64,000 nt of DNA. Source: JAAGZL01 sp050288625 (GTDB taxonomy: Bacteria; Pseudomonadota; Gammaproteobacteria; Chromatiales; Chromatiaceae). The translations under genes and the position numbers were made by a program. Location: positions 1 through 64,000 of the forward strand of contig JBNKEE010000045.1 of assembly GCA_050288625.1 (NCBI GenBank). The letters run 5' to 3'. Of the stretch, positions 7,341-16,402 are shown piece after piece. Position 1 is the first letter of the stretch. Each line of letters starts with the position of its first letter. The notes below the pieces were generated by a model that saw nothing but the letters and a program-made list of their open reading frames with translations, searched no databases and was not told the origin of the DNA.

Positions 7341-8746
7341 CCTTGCTACCGCGTTCCCTGTTCTGGCGCTTGATTCTGGTGTTGGTACTTGGATTGATCC
7401 TGGCGCAGATCATCGGCTCTGCGATCCTGTTACGGGATAGAGCGGATGTATTGCAATATAATCTTGGACGTCACTTGGTCGATCGTGTTACCACCGTGGT
7501 CAGGTTGGTAAACGAGAGCAGGCCGGAGGAGAGAGAGAGGATTATACGGGCCTTCGATTCACCCGAGTTTCAGGTATCTATAAGTGATCAGCCAAGGCCG
7601 CGTGCGGAGAATGCAGTCTCCCCAGCTATGTTGGCTAGCATACTGCGCAGAAAACTACCTGATAATAGAAAGATCATCGTATCTATCATTCCAACACATG
7701 AGGGAAGCGATTATCGTAAACCAGGACGTTATCAACGCCTGATGGATAGACCGCCAAAGGATGATGACAATGATAGACGAACGAGATTTTGGAGGGCTAG
7801 ATATGTAGGCTTCCAGGCTCAGGTGCAGCTGCATAATGGCGAGTGGCTGATCTTTAACCGTCCGGTCCCGGACTACATACAATCAAGGCACCAAAAACTC
7901 ATAACCTATCTTGTGGTATTGGTTGTTTCCATCGTATTGCTCTCATTCATCGCCGTGCGCTATGTCACCAAGCCGTTGAAACTGCTGGCGAACGCGGCGG
8001 ACGATCTGGGACGGGATATCCAGAGCCCACCGCTAGAAGAGAAGGGGCCAGTAGAGGTTAGGCGAGCCGCACACGCCTTCAACACTATGCAGAGCCGTCT
8101 GCGGCGCTATATAGAAGACCGCAGCGAGATCCTGGCTGCCGTATCCCATGACCTGAAAACCCCTATCACCAGGTTACGTCTGCGTGCCGAGATGCTCGAA
8201 GATGAGAAGATCCAGCAAAAATTCAATCAAGACCTGGACGATATGGAACAGATGGTCAATGCCACCCTGGATTTCATGCGCGGGACTGAGAGTAGCGAAA
8301 AGCCGGTACCAGTGGACATCATGGCATTGCTGGAGGCGCTACGGGACGATATGGTTGACTTGGGCGACAAGGTGGAGTTGGAAGGGGCAGATCTTAAACC
8401 ATACAGGGGACGTCCTCTGTTGCTGAAACGTTGCCTCACCAACCTGATCGAAAATGCGGTTCGTTACGGCGGCGAGGCCAATATCAGGGTAGAGCAGGAT
8501 AAAGAGCAACTTCAGATCATCATTGCCGACGAGGGGTCAGGTATCCCGGAGGCGGAGCGGGAGCGTATCTTTAAACCGTTTGTGCGGGGCGAGGCTTCAC
8601 GCAGTCGCGATACCGGCGGAACCGGACTAGGTCTGAGCATCGCCCGCAATATCGCTCGCGCCCATGGCGGCGAGTTGATACTGCGCAGCGGTAAAAATGG
8701 AGTAGGGTTGGAGGCAGTGGTTAGTTTGCCGCTGGTATCTTGTTAG
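7337..8746 (+). CDS. Sensor histidine kinase (RstB/EnvZ-like)
   Basis: The 469-residue membrane kinase begins with a transmembrane helix (about 10-30) and a periplasmic domain of about 155 residues rich in Arg and Asp. A second helix lies near 190-210, then HAMP (about 210-262). The dimerisation domain has phospho-acceptor His271 in AAVSHDLKTPITRLR. The HATPase domain has NLIENAVRYG, DEGSGIP and GGTGLGLSIA motifs. It is the cognate partner of the overlapping OmpR-type regulator. The signal is unknown; the divergent Spy/CpxP-like gene points to envelope or metal stress. Confidence 0.93.
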   Translation: MTLLPRSLFWRLILVLVLGLILAQIIGSAILLRDRADVLQYNLGRHLVDRVTTVVRLVNESRPEERERIIRAFDSPEFQVSISDQPRPRAENAVSPAMLASILRRKLPDNRKIIVSIIPTHEGSDYRKPGRYQRLMDRPPKDDDNDRRTRFWRARYVGFQAQVQLHNGEWLIFNRPVPDYIQSRHQKLITYLVVLVVSIVLLSFIAVRYVTKPLKLLANAADDLGRDIQSPPLEEKGPVEVRRAAHAFNTMQSRLRRYIEDRSEILAAVSHDLKTPITRLRLRAEMLEDEKIQQKFNQDLDDMEQMVNATLDFMRGTESSEKPVPVDIMALLEALRDDMVDLGDKVELEGADLKPYRGRPLLLKRCLTNLIENAVRYGGEANIRVEQDKEQLQIIIADEGSGIPEAERERIFKPFVRGEASRSRDTGGTGLGLSIARNIARAHGGELILRSGKNGVGLEAVVSLPLVSC

Positions 8747-8756
8747 AAGATTTATC

Positions 8757-9140
8757 TCACCTGGTTTCTTTCCATATCTTGTAGGGCAGCCAGATGAAGG
8801 TGCGAAGTAATAGGTAGACGATGGTTACAGGGAAGAACACGATCATCAGTATGATTCGTGCTTTTTCTAGTGTGCTCGCCTCTTCAACCTTTTCTCCTAA
8901 ATCTATAGTCCACTCTTCACCTTCGTAGAATAGAGTACCTCCGAATTGATCCTTAGTTTTCTCCAGCGCTAAAAGTATGGAGTCAGGATAACTTCCTTCA
9001 CAGCGTATTTCCTTGGTAGTAGAGTCGTAAAAGATCATGAACTCCTTGTTATTCGTACCAGTGATGCCGGCCTCGTTACGGAACATTGCACATGCATCGT
9101 CGAAGTTTGCCGGAACTTTTATGGAGATTACCTGGCTCAT
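8757..9140 (-). CDS. Small membrane protein of unknown function
   Basis: I do not recognise this 127-residue protein. Residues 1-90 are soluble-looking with mixed alpha/beta character. Residues about 95-118 form one long hydrophobic helix (IILMIVFFPVTIVYLLL), followed by a short basic tail, so it is probably anchored by its C terminus with the N-terminal domain in the cytoplasm. It is convergent with the RstB-like kinase gene (10 bases apart) and upstream of the tonB operon on the same strand. It has no Cys cluster or known catalytic motif. Confidence 0.7.
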   Translation of the reverse strand: MSQVISIKVPANFDDACAMFRNEAGITGTNNKEFMIFYDSTTKEIRCEGSYPDSILLALEKTKDQFGGTLFYEGEEWTIDLGEKVEEASTLEKARIILMIVFFPVTIVYLLLRTFIWLPYKIWKETR

Positions 9141-9237
9141 AAGTTATCTGTGTGCGCACTGATAAAGAGTTTTGCTTTCATGTGTCGTCACCAAGCTGTT
9201 TTTTTATGCTAATGATGATACTTGAGAACAAAACCCA

Positions 9238-9828
9238 TTATAAATTAAAAGGCGATTTATATTTTACTAATAGAGGACATCCAACTCCTCCTGATGGTTT
9301 GGAGAAGGGCGCTGCTCTGCGCACGGCCTTTTCCGCAGCACTCTTCAATAGCTTATGACCGCCGCTCACACGTAGGTTAGTTATTCTGCCGTTGCATTGA
9401 ATAGTGAAGTTGACACTGACCCTTCCCTGAATGTTGCGTCTCATGGCTGCTCGTGGATAGAATTTACTTCTCTCGATTTTCCTTATTAAAGAAGATATGT
9501 ATGCTCGCCGCTTATTTGTGCTTCCAGATATTATTTCTTTCTGCTGTATTTTATCTTTTGGCTTCGGCTTCGGCTTCGGCTTCGGCTTCGGCTTTGGCTT
9601 TGGTCTTGGTGTTGGTTTAGGATCAGGCTCAGGTTCTGGCTCTGGCTCCTGTTTTTGTTCAGGTTCTGGTACGTAATCTAGTCTTATCTGGGTTACGATT
9701 GTTTGCTCGTCCGTGATCACGTCTGCGCGCATGTTGGTTTCTTTGAGCACAAAAAAGACCACCGCTCCGTGCAGAAATATGGAGATAGCTATGGCAAATA
9801 GACGCCTGCCACTGTCGTGCTGGGTCAT
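9238..9828 (-). CDS. tonB: TonB energy-transducing protein
   Basis: The 196-residue protein has an N-terminal transmembrane helix (about 9-26), a Pro-Glu then Pro-Lys-rich rigid spacer (about 55-95, with a run of alternating PK), and a C-terminal TonB domain. That domain includes YPRAAMRRNIQGRVSVNFTI and later ends at KYKSPFNL. It transmits proton-motive force from ExbB/ExbD to outer-membrane receptors. It overlaps exbD by four bases, completing an exbB-exbD-tonB operon. The TonB-dependent receptor at 14,312 is the only such receptor in the window and a possible client. The PK spacer is encoded by a tandem hexanucleotide repeat. Confidence 0.93.
   Translation of the reverse strand: MTQHDSGRRLFAIAISIFLHGAVVFFVLKETNMRADVITDEQTIVTQIRLDYVPEPEQKQEPEPEPEPDPKPTPRPKPKPKPKPKPKPKPKDKIQQKEIISGSTNKRRAYISSLIRKIERSKFYPRAAMRRNIQGRVSVNFTIQCNGRITNLRVSGGHKLLKSAAEKAVRRAAPFSKPSGGVGCPLLVKYKSPFNL
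9560..9601. repeat. In-frame hexanucleotide tandem repeat in tonB
   Basis: There are five exact GGCTTC units followed by two GGCTTT units, encoding the Pro-Lys spacer on the minus strand. A six-base unit keeps the frame, so changes in copy number would alter spacer length without breaking the gene. Confidence 0.9.
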
Positions 9829-10226
9829 GGGCGTTCAGTAAGTATATCCAGAGACTCGGCGCCGGCTTTGCGAGCGGCGTCCATTACATGAACTGCCATA
9901 CCGAAGTTGGATTCGTGGTCACCGCGCAATCGTACGAAGCGTTTGCCAGGGGAGTGCAGGGCGCCGCGTATGGTCTCTTCCAGGTCATCCTTTGCCACCG
10001 ATGTGCCGTCCACTTGCAGTTCACCCTCAGGCGTCAGCACCACCTCCACATATTCATCCTTCTCTATGGGTTTGGAGCTATTGGCTTTTGGCAGGTTTAT
10101 ATCTATGGCCTGGTCCTGTATGAAGTGTGCGGTCAGCATAAAGAAGACCAGCAGCAGAAACACAATGTCGATCAGCGGCGTCAGGTTGAGGACGATGTTG
10201 GAGCCTCGGCGTCGTTCATACGCCAT
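9825..10226 (-). CDS. exbD: Biopolymer transport protein ExbD
   Basis: This 133-residue ExbD/TolR protein has one transmembrane helix (about 14-34) containing the proton-relay Asp in LTPLIDIVFLLLVFFM (Asp20), followed by a periplasmic domain. It forms the proton channel with ExbB and drives TonB. It overlaps exbB by 11 bases and tonB by four. TolR is the main alternative, but the neighbouring tonB decides for ExbD. Confidence 0.94.
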   Translation of the reverse strand: MAYERRRGSNIVLNLTPLIDIVFLLLVFFMLTAHFIQDQAIDINLPKANSSKPIEKDEYVEVVLTPEGELQVDGTSVAKDDLEETIRGALHSPGKRFVRLRGDHESNFGMAVHVMDAARKAGAESLDILTERP

Positions 10227-10878
10227 CTGTTATTTCCTCCCAATGATGTGGCTCCTCTGCTGCTTCAGCGTTGTTCTTAACGCCGTTTCTGCGTTCCATC
10301 AGCAGGGAGAGGCAGTTGTCCATTGATTGGATGCGTCTGCGCACCGAGCCTTCAAGCAGGTGCAGAAGGATCAGCAATGGGATTGCTACGGCAAGACCAA
10401 CTCCGGTGGTGATCATTGCCTCCCAGATACCCCCGGCCAGGGCCTGGGCATCCACCTTGCCGCCGGCCTGTTCGATCACCATGAATGCCTTGATCATTCC
10501 TGAGATGGTGCCGAGCAGTCCCAACAAAGGTGCGGTATTACCCAGCAGACCGAGGGTGGCCAGTCCGGTCTCCATATGTTGCATCTCTGCTGCGCGTACC
10601 CTCACGCCAACACCCTGTAGATCTTTCACGCCCTGTTGATTCGCCTCGACCACGGCTTGGATAAGCCTGGCTTCCGGTCCTTTTAGATCCTGAACCATTG
10701 ATACTGCGTCTCCACGATCAAGCAGGCTGCTCAGGTAGGTGGTAAAACCATTAGGCAGGCGCCTCTGTCTCAGATATAGGATGTATCGATCCAAGACTAT
10801 GGCGATCCCCACCATCGAGTAAAAGGCCAGGATCCATACAACCGGACCACCGCGGGTAAAGAGTTCTTCTAGATTCAT
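10216..10878 (-). CDS. exbB: Biopolymer transport protein ExbB (MotA/TolQ/ExbB)
   Basis: The 220-residue protein has three transmembrane helices (about 12-30, 105-130 and 150-175). Conserved features of the family include GLLGNTAPLLGLLGTISGMI and the third-helix segment AMITTGVGLAVAIPLLI. It builds the pentameric proton channel around ExbD. It is the first gene of the exbB-exbD-tonB operon, with a GGAAG ribosome site just before the ATG. The 230-base gap to the divergent glycine-zipper gene should hold the operon promoter, but I do not see a convincing Fur box in it. Confidence 0.93.
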   Translation of the reverse strand: MNLEELFTRGGPVVWILAFYSMVGIAIVLDRYILYLRQRRLPNGFTTYLSSLLDRGDAVSMVQDLKGPEARLIQAVVEANQQGVKDLQGVGVRVRAAEMQHMETGLATLGLLGNTAPLLGLLGTISGMIKAFMVIEQAGGKVDAQALAGGIWEAMITTGVGLAVAIPLLILLHLLEGSVRRRIQSMDNCLSLLMERRNGVKNNAEAAEEPHHWEEITDGV

Positions 10879-11108
10879 AGGTCGCTTCCTTGTACTTAGG
10901 TAGCTGTAAAAATGGATGAAATCATACAGAAATAATTTGCTGTATCAAAATAAATATCTAGAGAAAACAATATGTTGGGTGATATGGCGCACAATGTGGG
11001 TTATATGCCGCAATTATTAAGTTTTCCGTTCAGCAAGCATTCAGGCAGCCGGGGCTAATCTTCCTTACAAGATCAAAACAATCTTTAATTTGAAACAGGA
11101 GAAATGAG

Positions 11109-11645
11109 ATGAAAAAGAGCAGCCTGATAGCAGCAATGGGATTTGGAGCGTTGATGGTTTCCCAGATTTCTATGGCGGGACACAACGGTTACTATGACAC
11201 CGCCCGCGTGCTTCGAGTGAATCCTATTTACCAGACAGTTCAAGTGAATCATCCTAGGCAGAACTGCTGGGAAGAGCCGGTATACCATAACGGTGGCAGA
11301 AATTCTGCGGTTCCCATGATTACTGGCGCGATCATCGGCGGTGCCATTGGCAACCAGTTTGGCCGAGGCCATGGTCGTGACGCCATGACGGTTGCAGGGC
11401 TTCTACTTGGCGGTGCAATTGGTGATGATATAGGGCGTCAGAACAGTTATGGAAGAGGCTATCAGACCATGGAACGCAGATGTAACCAGGTTAATCACTA
11501 CTCAACAAGACAGGAAGTGGTTGGATATCGTGTAAAATACCGCTATAACGGTCAGATACATTGGACCAGGACCCAGACACATCCAGGCAGATACATTAGG
11601 GTAAGTGTCAAACCAAACCATTATAATGGCTATGGTATGTACTGA
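11109..11645 (+). CDS. Glycine-zipper 2TM-domain envelope protein
   Basis: The 178-residue protein has a signal peptide (cleavage after SMA, about residue 23) without a lipobox. A Gly-zipper segment with GAIIGGAIGNQFGRG and LLLGGAIGDDIG lies at about 73-112, followed by a C-terminal beta-type domain rich in Tyr and Arg. The arrangement matches the glycine-zipper 2TM (17-kDa antigen/SlyB-like) family, whose members sit in the outer envelope and are often under PhoP or stress control. An AGGAGA ribosome site precedes the start. It stands directly before the PepSY gene and the PhoP/PhoQ-like genes, in keeping with that kind of regulation. Confidence 0.85.
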   Translation: MKKSSLIAAMGFGALMVSQISMAGHNGYYDTARVLRVNPIYQTVQVNHPRQNCWEEPVYHNGGRNSAVPMITGAIIGGAIGNQFGRGHGRDAMTVAGLLLGGAIGDDIGRQNSYGRGYQTMERRCNQVNHYSTRQEVVGYRVKYRYNGQIHWTRTQTHPGRYIRVSVKPNHYNGYGMY

Positions 11646-11685
11646 TTAGGTGGTTTAGAGAGGGTGACTTAAACAGATAGGGTGG

Positions 11686-12006
11686 ATGATGCTGACTAGA
11701 TTGATTACAGGACAAGTTAAATTGGTTGTCACGTTGATGTTGTGTGGTGTACTGGTGAGCATGCCAGTCGCCGCACAGCGGTTTTCTGTAGATGGAATGG
11801 AGAGAGTACAACCACAGCATCTGATCCTGGCCAGGGCAGGGGGTGAGAACCTGAATAGCGCTGTAGCCAGAATTCGTAAGCAGACAGGTGGTAGGGTGCT
11901 GTCGGCAGAGACCAGACAGGAAGGAGACTCTCAGGTGCACTACATAAGAGTACTCACTAGAGACGGTAAAGTAAGAAACATAAGGGTTGTAGCACAACCA
12001 AGATAG
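11686..12006 (+). CDS. PepSY-like periplasmic protein
   Basis: The 106-residue protein has a signal peptide (about 1-30) and a short domain with the PepSY pattern: helix AVARIRKQTGGRVLSAE, then strands HYIRVLTRDGKVRNIRVVA. Such small PepSY proteins frequently precede PhoP/PhoQ- or QseB-type two-component genes and may modulate the sensor. Its stop is two bases before the ATG of the regulator, so it is very probably the first gene of that operon. Confidence 0.82.
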   Translation: MMLTRLITGQVKLVVTLMLCGVLVSMPVAAQRFSVDGMERVQPQHLILARAGGENLNSAVARIRKQTGGRVLSAETRQEGDSQVHYIRVLTRDGKVRNIRVVAQPR

Positions 12007-12008
12007 TC

Positions 12009-12692
12009 ATGCGAATACTGGTAATAGAAGACGAAGAAGCCCTGCGCACCCAGTTACACGAACAGCTAACCTCCCGCGGGTATTCGGTAAACTCCGCTGA
12101 AGACGGGGAAGAGGGTCTTTTCTATGGACGTGAATATCCTCAGGATCTGGCTGTTGTAGATATCGGCCTACCGAAATTGAGCGGTATAGAGGTAATAAAA
12201 AAACTACGTGCTGATGGGTTTACCTATCCGATCATTATCCTGACCGCCAGGGGCAACTGGCAGGACAAGGTGGAAGGCCTGGAGGCCGGGGCAGATGATT
12301 ATCTGGTAAAGCCGTTCCATATTGAGGAGTTGTTGGCACGTTTGAATGCTTTATTACGTCGCTCCGCCGGTCTTGCCACACCAGAGCTGACATGTGGCCC
12401 AGTTAAACTGGATACTGTGAGCCAGACGATCCGCATTGATGATAAGCCGATCTCACTCACCGCGTATGAGTATCGCATCATGGAATATCTGATGTTGAAC
12501 ACCGGCAAGGTGATATCCAAGACAGAACTCACCGAGCATATTTACGAGCAGGACTTCGATCGGGACAGTAATGTGCTGGAGGTTTTGGTAGGCAGGCTAC
12601 GGAAAAAGTTGGATCCGGATAACAGCATTCAGCCAATCGAGACCCTGCGTGGACGTGGCTATAGATTCACAATAGAAAGGGACAGTTGTTGA
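12009..12692 (+). CDS. OmpR-family response regulator (PhoP-like)
   Basis: The 227-residue protein has a receiver domain with EDEE at 7-10, phospho-acceptor Asp51 in VVDIGLPKLSG and VKPFHIEEL. Its winged-helix effector domain includes LTAYEYRIMEYLM and NVLEVLVGRLRKKLDP, ending GRGYRFTIE. Length and motifs are close to PhoP/QseB. It lies between the PepSY gene (2-base gap) and the kinase gene (7-base overlap). The target genes are unknown; the glycine-zipper gene upstream and the TonB receptor downstream are adjacent candidates. Confidence 0.93.
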   Translation: MRILVIEDEEALRTQLHEQLTSRGYSVNSAEDGEEGLFYGREYPQDLAVVDIGLPKLSGIEVIKKLRADGFTYPIIILTARGNWQDKVEGLEAGADDYLVKPFHIEELLARLNALLRRSAGLATPELTCGPVKLDTVSQTIRIDDKPISLTAYEYRIMEYLMLNTGKVISKTELTEHIYEQDFDRDSNVLEVLVGRLRKKLDPDNSIQPIETLRGRGYRFTIERDSC

Positions 12693-14044
12693 AGGCAGCT
12701 TCCCTACAGACCAGGCTGGTAATAGCCGGTTCTTTGGTATTGGCTGCATTTCTGGGACTGACCGGAGTAGCACTGGATCGAGCCTTCCGCGATAGCGTTG
12801 AAACGGCTACCATCGAAAAACTCAAAGGCCAGATCTATGGTTTGTTGGGCGCGGCAGATGTGGATAGGCGGGGCCGGCTACGGCTACCAGAGTCACTTTC
12901 TGACCCTCGTCTTTCAGAGCCTGACTCAGGACTTTACGCCCAGGTTCAGGGCGAGAAGGGTAAATACAACTGGCAGTCTCCATCCATGGTCGGGCGTAAG
13001 CCGGGAAAGATTGAAGCAACTCCGACAGGTGAGTTCAGGTTTCGTAGATCTACTCCTCCGGATGAGATGTTTATCCTCAGCTTTGGCGTGTTATGGGAAG
13101 ACAATGCTGGAAGGGAGCAGGCCTATACTCTTATGGTATCCCAGAACACCGATAGTGTAATCTCCCAGATCGAGAGTTTTCGCTTCACCATGTTTCTCTG
13201 GATGGGAGGTTCGGCCCTGATTCTGCTGCTGGCACAGGTGGTTGTGTTGCGTTGGGGTTTGGCTCCACTGCGTCAGGTCGCGGGTGATCTCAAACGTATA
13301 GAAGCTGGGAAAGCAGATGGGCTGGAAGGTGATTATCCCAAAGAACTGTTGGGACTGACTCGGAACATTAATTCACTGATTAGCCACGGGCGTGCCAGCC
13401 AGGAACGTTATCGTAACAGTTTAGGTGATCTGGCCCATAGTCTGAAGACGCCGTTGGCGGTGATGCAGGGAGCGATGGATAGCCATGATGAAGACAACCT
13501 GCGCGATGCGGTCTCGGAACAGTTGCCACGCATGGATGAGATCGTGCGCTATCAACTGCAGCGGGCCAGCGCTTCCGGTCGTTCCGATGTGACACGTGCT
13601 CAACAGGTATCTCCAGTGGTTGTCCAGATCGTGAATACCTTGCAGAAGGTCTATCGTGATAAGGGAGTTGTCTGCAATCAGGACCTGGACGACTCGGCCA
13701 TGTTCTATGGCGATAAAGGAGACCTTATGGAGTTTATGGGCAACCTGTTGGAGAACGCCTTTAAATACTGTACAGGTTTAGTCGCAGTGAGTGTGGAATG
13801 TCTGCAGCACGAAGACGGGATGCGTCTACCGCTGCAGATAACCATCGTCGATGACGGAGCAGGCATACCGGAGTCTGAATGGCAGCGTGTTCTTGGTAGA
13901 GGCGAGAGACAGGATCAAAAACAACAGGGGCAGGGTATAGGTCTCAGCGTGGCTGACGATATCATTCATCTCTATGGAGGAGAGTTGGCGATTGGCCATA
14001 GTGAACTGGGCGGTGCCAAGATAACCATAAGCTTTGATAACTAA
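12686..14044 (+). CDS. Sensor histidine kinase (PhoQ-like)
   Basis: The gene begins at a TTG (12686, or the next codon) inside the regulator gene, with a GAAAGGGA ribosome-site-like stretch just upstream. The 452-residue product has transmembrane helices near 10-30 and 166-190. Its periplasmic domain includes several acidic residues. It also has HAMP, phospho-acceptor His251 in LAHSLKTPLAVMQ, and an HATPase domain with NLLENAFKYC and GQGIGLSVADDI. The LAHSLKTPL box is typical of PhoQ-type kinases. It is the partner of the preceding PhoP-like regulator. Confidence 0.92.
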   Translation: MLKAASLQTRLVIAGSLVLAAFLGLTGVALDRAFRDSVETATIEKLKGQIYGLLGAADVDRRGRLRLPESLSDPRLSEPDSGLYAQVQGEKGKYNWQSPSMVGRKPGKIEATPTGEFRFRRSTPPDEMFILSFGVLWEDNAGREQAYTLMVSQNTDSVISQIESFRFTMFLWMGGSALILLLAQVVVLRWGLAPLRQVAGDLKRIEAGKADGLEGDYPKELLGLTRNINSLISHGRASQERYRNSLGDLAHSLKTPLAVMQGAMDSHDEDNLRDAVSEQLPRMDEIVRYQLQRASASGRSDVTRAQQVSPVVVQIVNTLQKVYRDKGVVCNQDLDDSAMFYGDKGDLMEFMGNLLENAFKYCTGLVAVSVECLQHEDGMRLPLQITIVDDGAGIPESEWQRVLGRGERQDQKQQGQGIGLSVADDIIHLYGGELAIGHSELGGAKITISFDN

Positions 14045-14230
14045 AAACATATCTTTATTCTGAGTGTAATCCCACAATATTCTTCTTAACATTTCACGCT
14101 ATTGAGTGTTTAAAAACTCGACATAGCAATCTTTTCTTCCCAAATATCTATTGTCGTAATACAGCATCCAGGTGTTGTATGCGATGGGTTGTAGTGCGTT
14201 AAAAAAGTGCGTCATTTGACACAGTAATAT

Positions 14231-14260
14231 GTGTGAAATAACAAATAGATAAGTGTGAAA
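14231..14260 (+). promoter_or_regulatory. Direct repeats upstream of the TonB receptor gene
   Basis: Two copies of GTGTGAAA start 22 bases apart (14,231 and 14,253), about two helical turns. A TTGACA hexamer lies just upstream at 14,216-14,221, with a weak -10 candidate TAACAA at 14,239-14,244 (17-base spacer). This could be a promoter with a response-regulator site, but no consensus is matched. Confidence 0.3.
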
Positions 14261-14311
14261 AAAATAATTATATTGGCGCGCAGTTTTAAAAAAAATGTGG
14301 GGAGAATAATA

Positions 14312-16354
14312 ATGATCTATTCACTCTTTCGGGGTAGTCCCCGAATGTTGGCGCTTACACTTTCGATTCCCGCTCTGGCTAGCGCACCAGCTATGGCTGC
14401 CTGGGATGTAGTGGATTTAGGATTAATCTCGGTTACGGCTTCCAGGGTGGCGACTGATATTCAAGACACTCCATCTTCAATCAGTATTGTGGGGAAGGAA
14501 GAGCTAGATACCATCAAGTTTGTTGATGCCACCCATGAACTTATGAAGCGTATTCCTGGTTACAGCATGAGCCGAAACCTCAGAATACCCATGGGTGGTA
14601 AGAATTACACGGCTAACCTGATTGATGGTGTTTCCATGGGTGCCCGTTTTGGAAGTAACACTATCGGTTTTGCCGATTATGTAAACACCTTCGATATCGA
14701 ACGAGTTGAAGTACTTAGAGGGCCGGCATCCGCTCTCTATGGCAGTAATGCCATAGGTGGTGCCATCAACCTCATATCCCGTACTCCTCCTTTGGAGCCA
14801 GAGTACCGTGTTTGGGGGGAACTTGGTGAATATGATCGCTCACGTGGGGGTGTATCTGCAGCTGGCACCAAAGGTGCAATAGGCTATTTCTTTGATGTTA
14901 ATACCCTTGATTACGAGGGTTGGCAGGATAGAAGTGTCAATGAGCGCGACCAGGCAAGTGGTAAGCTGCTGTTCGATATGAGTGATAGCACAAGATTTAC
15001 CCTAAGGGCTGAATATGTGGATAGGTATACAGAGAATCCTGGAAGGATTGATCAGGCTCAATATGATGCAGATCGGTCACAAGCCTTTGTCTATGATGCG
15101 TACAATCATGACATATCAAAGACCGGTTCTATCAAGATTGAACATGACTTTACCGACCACTCTGGTATAGAGATCACCTATGGATACAGAGATGCTGAGG
15201 GAGAGGGGCCCCCCTCATACAGCGCCACCGGTAGCTTTGGTGCTGATCATGAGATCAACCAAAATTTGGTGGGATTCTATCGGCACAACTTTGATTTTTA
15301 TGACTCGCAGCTGATTGTTGGTGTGGATATATTGGATAGTTCTGCCTACGACATAAAGTATGTTGGCCGCATTAAGGATCCAACTAATATTGATCAGGAG
15401 TGGGACACAATAGCAGAGGGGTTCTCTCCCTTCTTTCAGTATGAGATATCTCCGACCGACTGGCTAAGATTTACCGTGGGAGCACGCCGCGACCAAATAA
15501 AATATTCAGCAGTTGGTTATGATGTTGGAAGATTTTCTACCACCTATTACGATGATGAAAAGACCTTCTCTAATACAACCCCAAAGGCCGGTGTTACCTT
15601 TAAGCTGAATGAAGATAACAGTCTCTGGTTCAGTTATGGACAGGGTTTTGTTGTTCCTGGCCGTAGCCAACTATGGGTAGGTGGCTGGTCTGCTGCTGCA
15701 AACCCAAATCTAATACCTGAAGAAGCGGAAGATTTCGAGATGGGTCTGCGCGGTAGAATTCAGGTCATGGATAGTCCTCTAAGTTACGACGTAGCTCTCT
15801 ACTATACCAAAATCAAAAACATGATAGTGGTAGATAAGGTTGCCGGAACCGATACCTATGTGAATGCAGGAAAGGTTCGGATCAAGGGTATTGAAACCAT
15901 GCTCTCATATCAGCCACTGGACGATTGGCGATTCGATATTACCCACACCTATGCTGATAACAAGTATCTTAAATATGATACCAGTGGCGTTGACTACAGC
16001 GGCAACACACTGGCTTACTCACCCAAGCATCATCTGAATGCGCGGGTAACCTGGATGCCCATCCATGGTCTGTCTGCAGAGTTGGAGATGAACCATATAT
16101 CTGAGTATTACACCAGTACCGCCAATGATGATCCAAACGGCCAGGAGGAGAGGCCTGATGTATTTAATCTACGCGTTAACTACAAGACAGGGCCCTGGGA
16201 GATATGGGGCCATGTGTTGAACCTTACCGATAGAGAATATGCAGAGCGCATTTCATTTGATATGGATGATTACATTGCTGGTGTTGATACGGGGCGAACC
16301 TTTGATGTAGGAGGGCCACGCACCTTCTACGCCGGTGTTGGTTACAACTGGTAA
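14312..16354 (+). CDS. TonB-dependent outer-membrane receptor
   Basis: I choose ATG 14,312 because a GGGGAG ribosome site lies at 14,298-14,303; an earlier in-frame GTG at 14,255 lacks one. The product is 680 residues with a signal peptide ending around ASAPAMA. It has a TonB-box-like segment LGLISVTASR, a plug domain with RIPGYSMSRNLRIP, LIDGV and VEVLRGPASALYGSNAIGGA, and a long beta-barrel ending in an aromatic residue (GVGYNW). It imports a substrate too large for porins, such as a metal chelate or corrinoid. The substrate is unknown and no riboswitch is apparent. It heads the cluster of redox genes to 21,339, separated from the next gene by a hairpin. Confidence 0.94.
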   Translation: MIYSLFRGSPRMLALTLSIPALASAPAMAAWDVVDLGLISVTASRVATDIQDTPSSISIVGKEELDTIKFVDATHELMKRIPGYSMSRNLRIPMGGKNYTANLIDGVSMGARFGSNTIGFADYVNTFDIERVEVLRGPASALYGSNAIGGAINLISRTPPLEPEYRVWGELGEYDRSRGGVSAAGTKGAIGYFFDVNTLDYEGWQDRSVNERDQASGKLLFDMSDSTRFTLRAEYVDRYTENPGRIDQAQYDADRSQAFVYDAYNHDISKTGSIKIEHDFTDHSGIEITYGYRDAEGEGPPSYSATGSFGADHEINQNLVGFYRHNFDFYDSQLIVGVDILDSSAYDIKYVGRIKDPTNIDQEWDTIAEGFSPFFQYEISPTDWLRFTVGARRDQIKYSAVGYDVGRFSTTYYDDEKTFSNTTPKAGVTFKLNEDNSLWFSYGQGFVVPGRSQLWVGGWSAAANPNLIPEEAEDFEMGLRGRIQVMDSPLSYDVALYYTKIKNMIVVDKVAGTDTYVNAGKVRIKGIETMLSYQPLDDWRFDITHTYADNKYLKYDTSGVDYSGNTLAYSPKHHLNARVTWMPIHGLSAELEMNHISEYYTSTANDDPNGQEERPDVFNLRVNYKTGPWEIWGHVLNLTDREYAERISFDMDDYIAGVDTGRTFDVGGPRTFYAGVGYNW

Positions 16355-16402
16355 GGGATTTGTACTGCAAGATTGATTAGTGGTTTCCATTTGTAAATTT
16401 GG

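Noticed and set aside
9560..9601. Possible CRISPR-like repeat
   Set aside because: The unit is six bases, has no spacers and encodes the TonB proline-lysine rod. No CRISPR array or cas gene was seen anywhere.
10879..11108. Fur box in the exbB/glycine-zipper divergent region
   Set aside because: The region is AT-rich, but no segment comes close to the 19-base inverted Fur consensus by eye.
14045..14311. Cobalamin or other riboswitch before the TonB receptor
   Set aside because: I could not find a B12-box or a comparable conserved structure; the region is AT-rich with only direct repeats.
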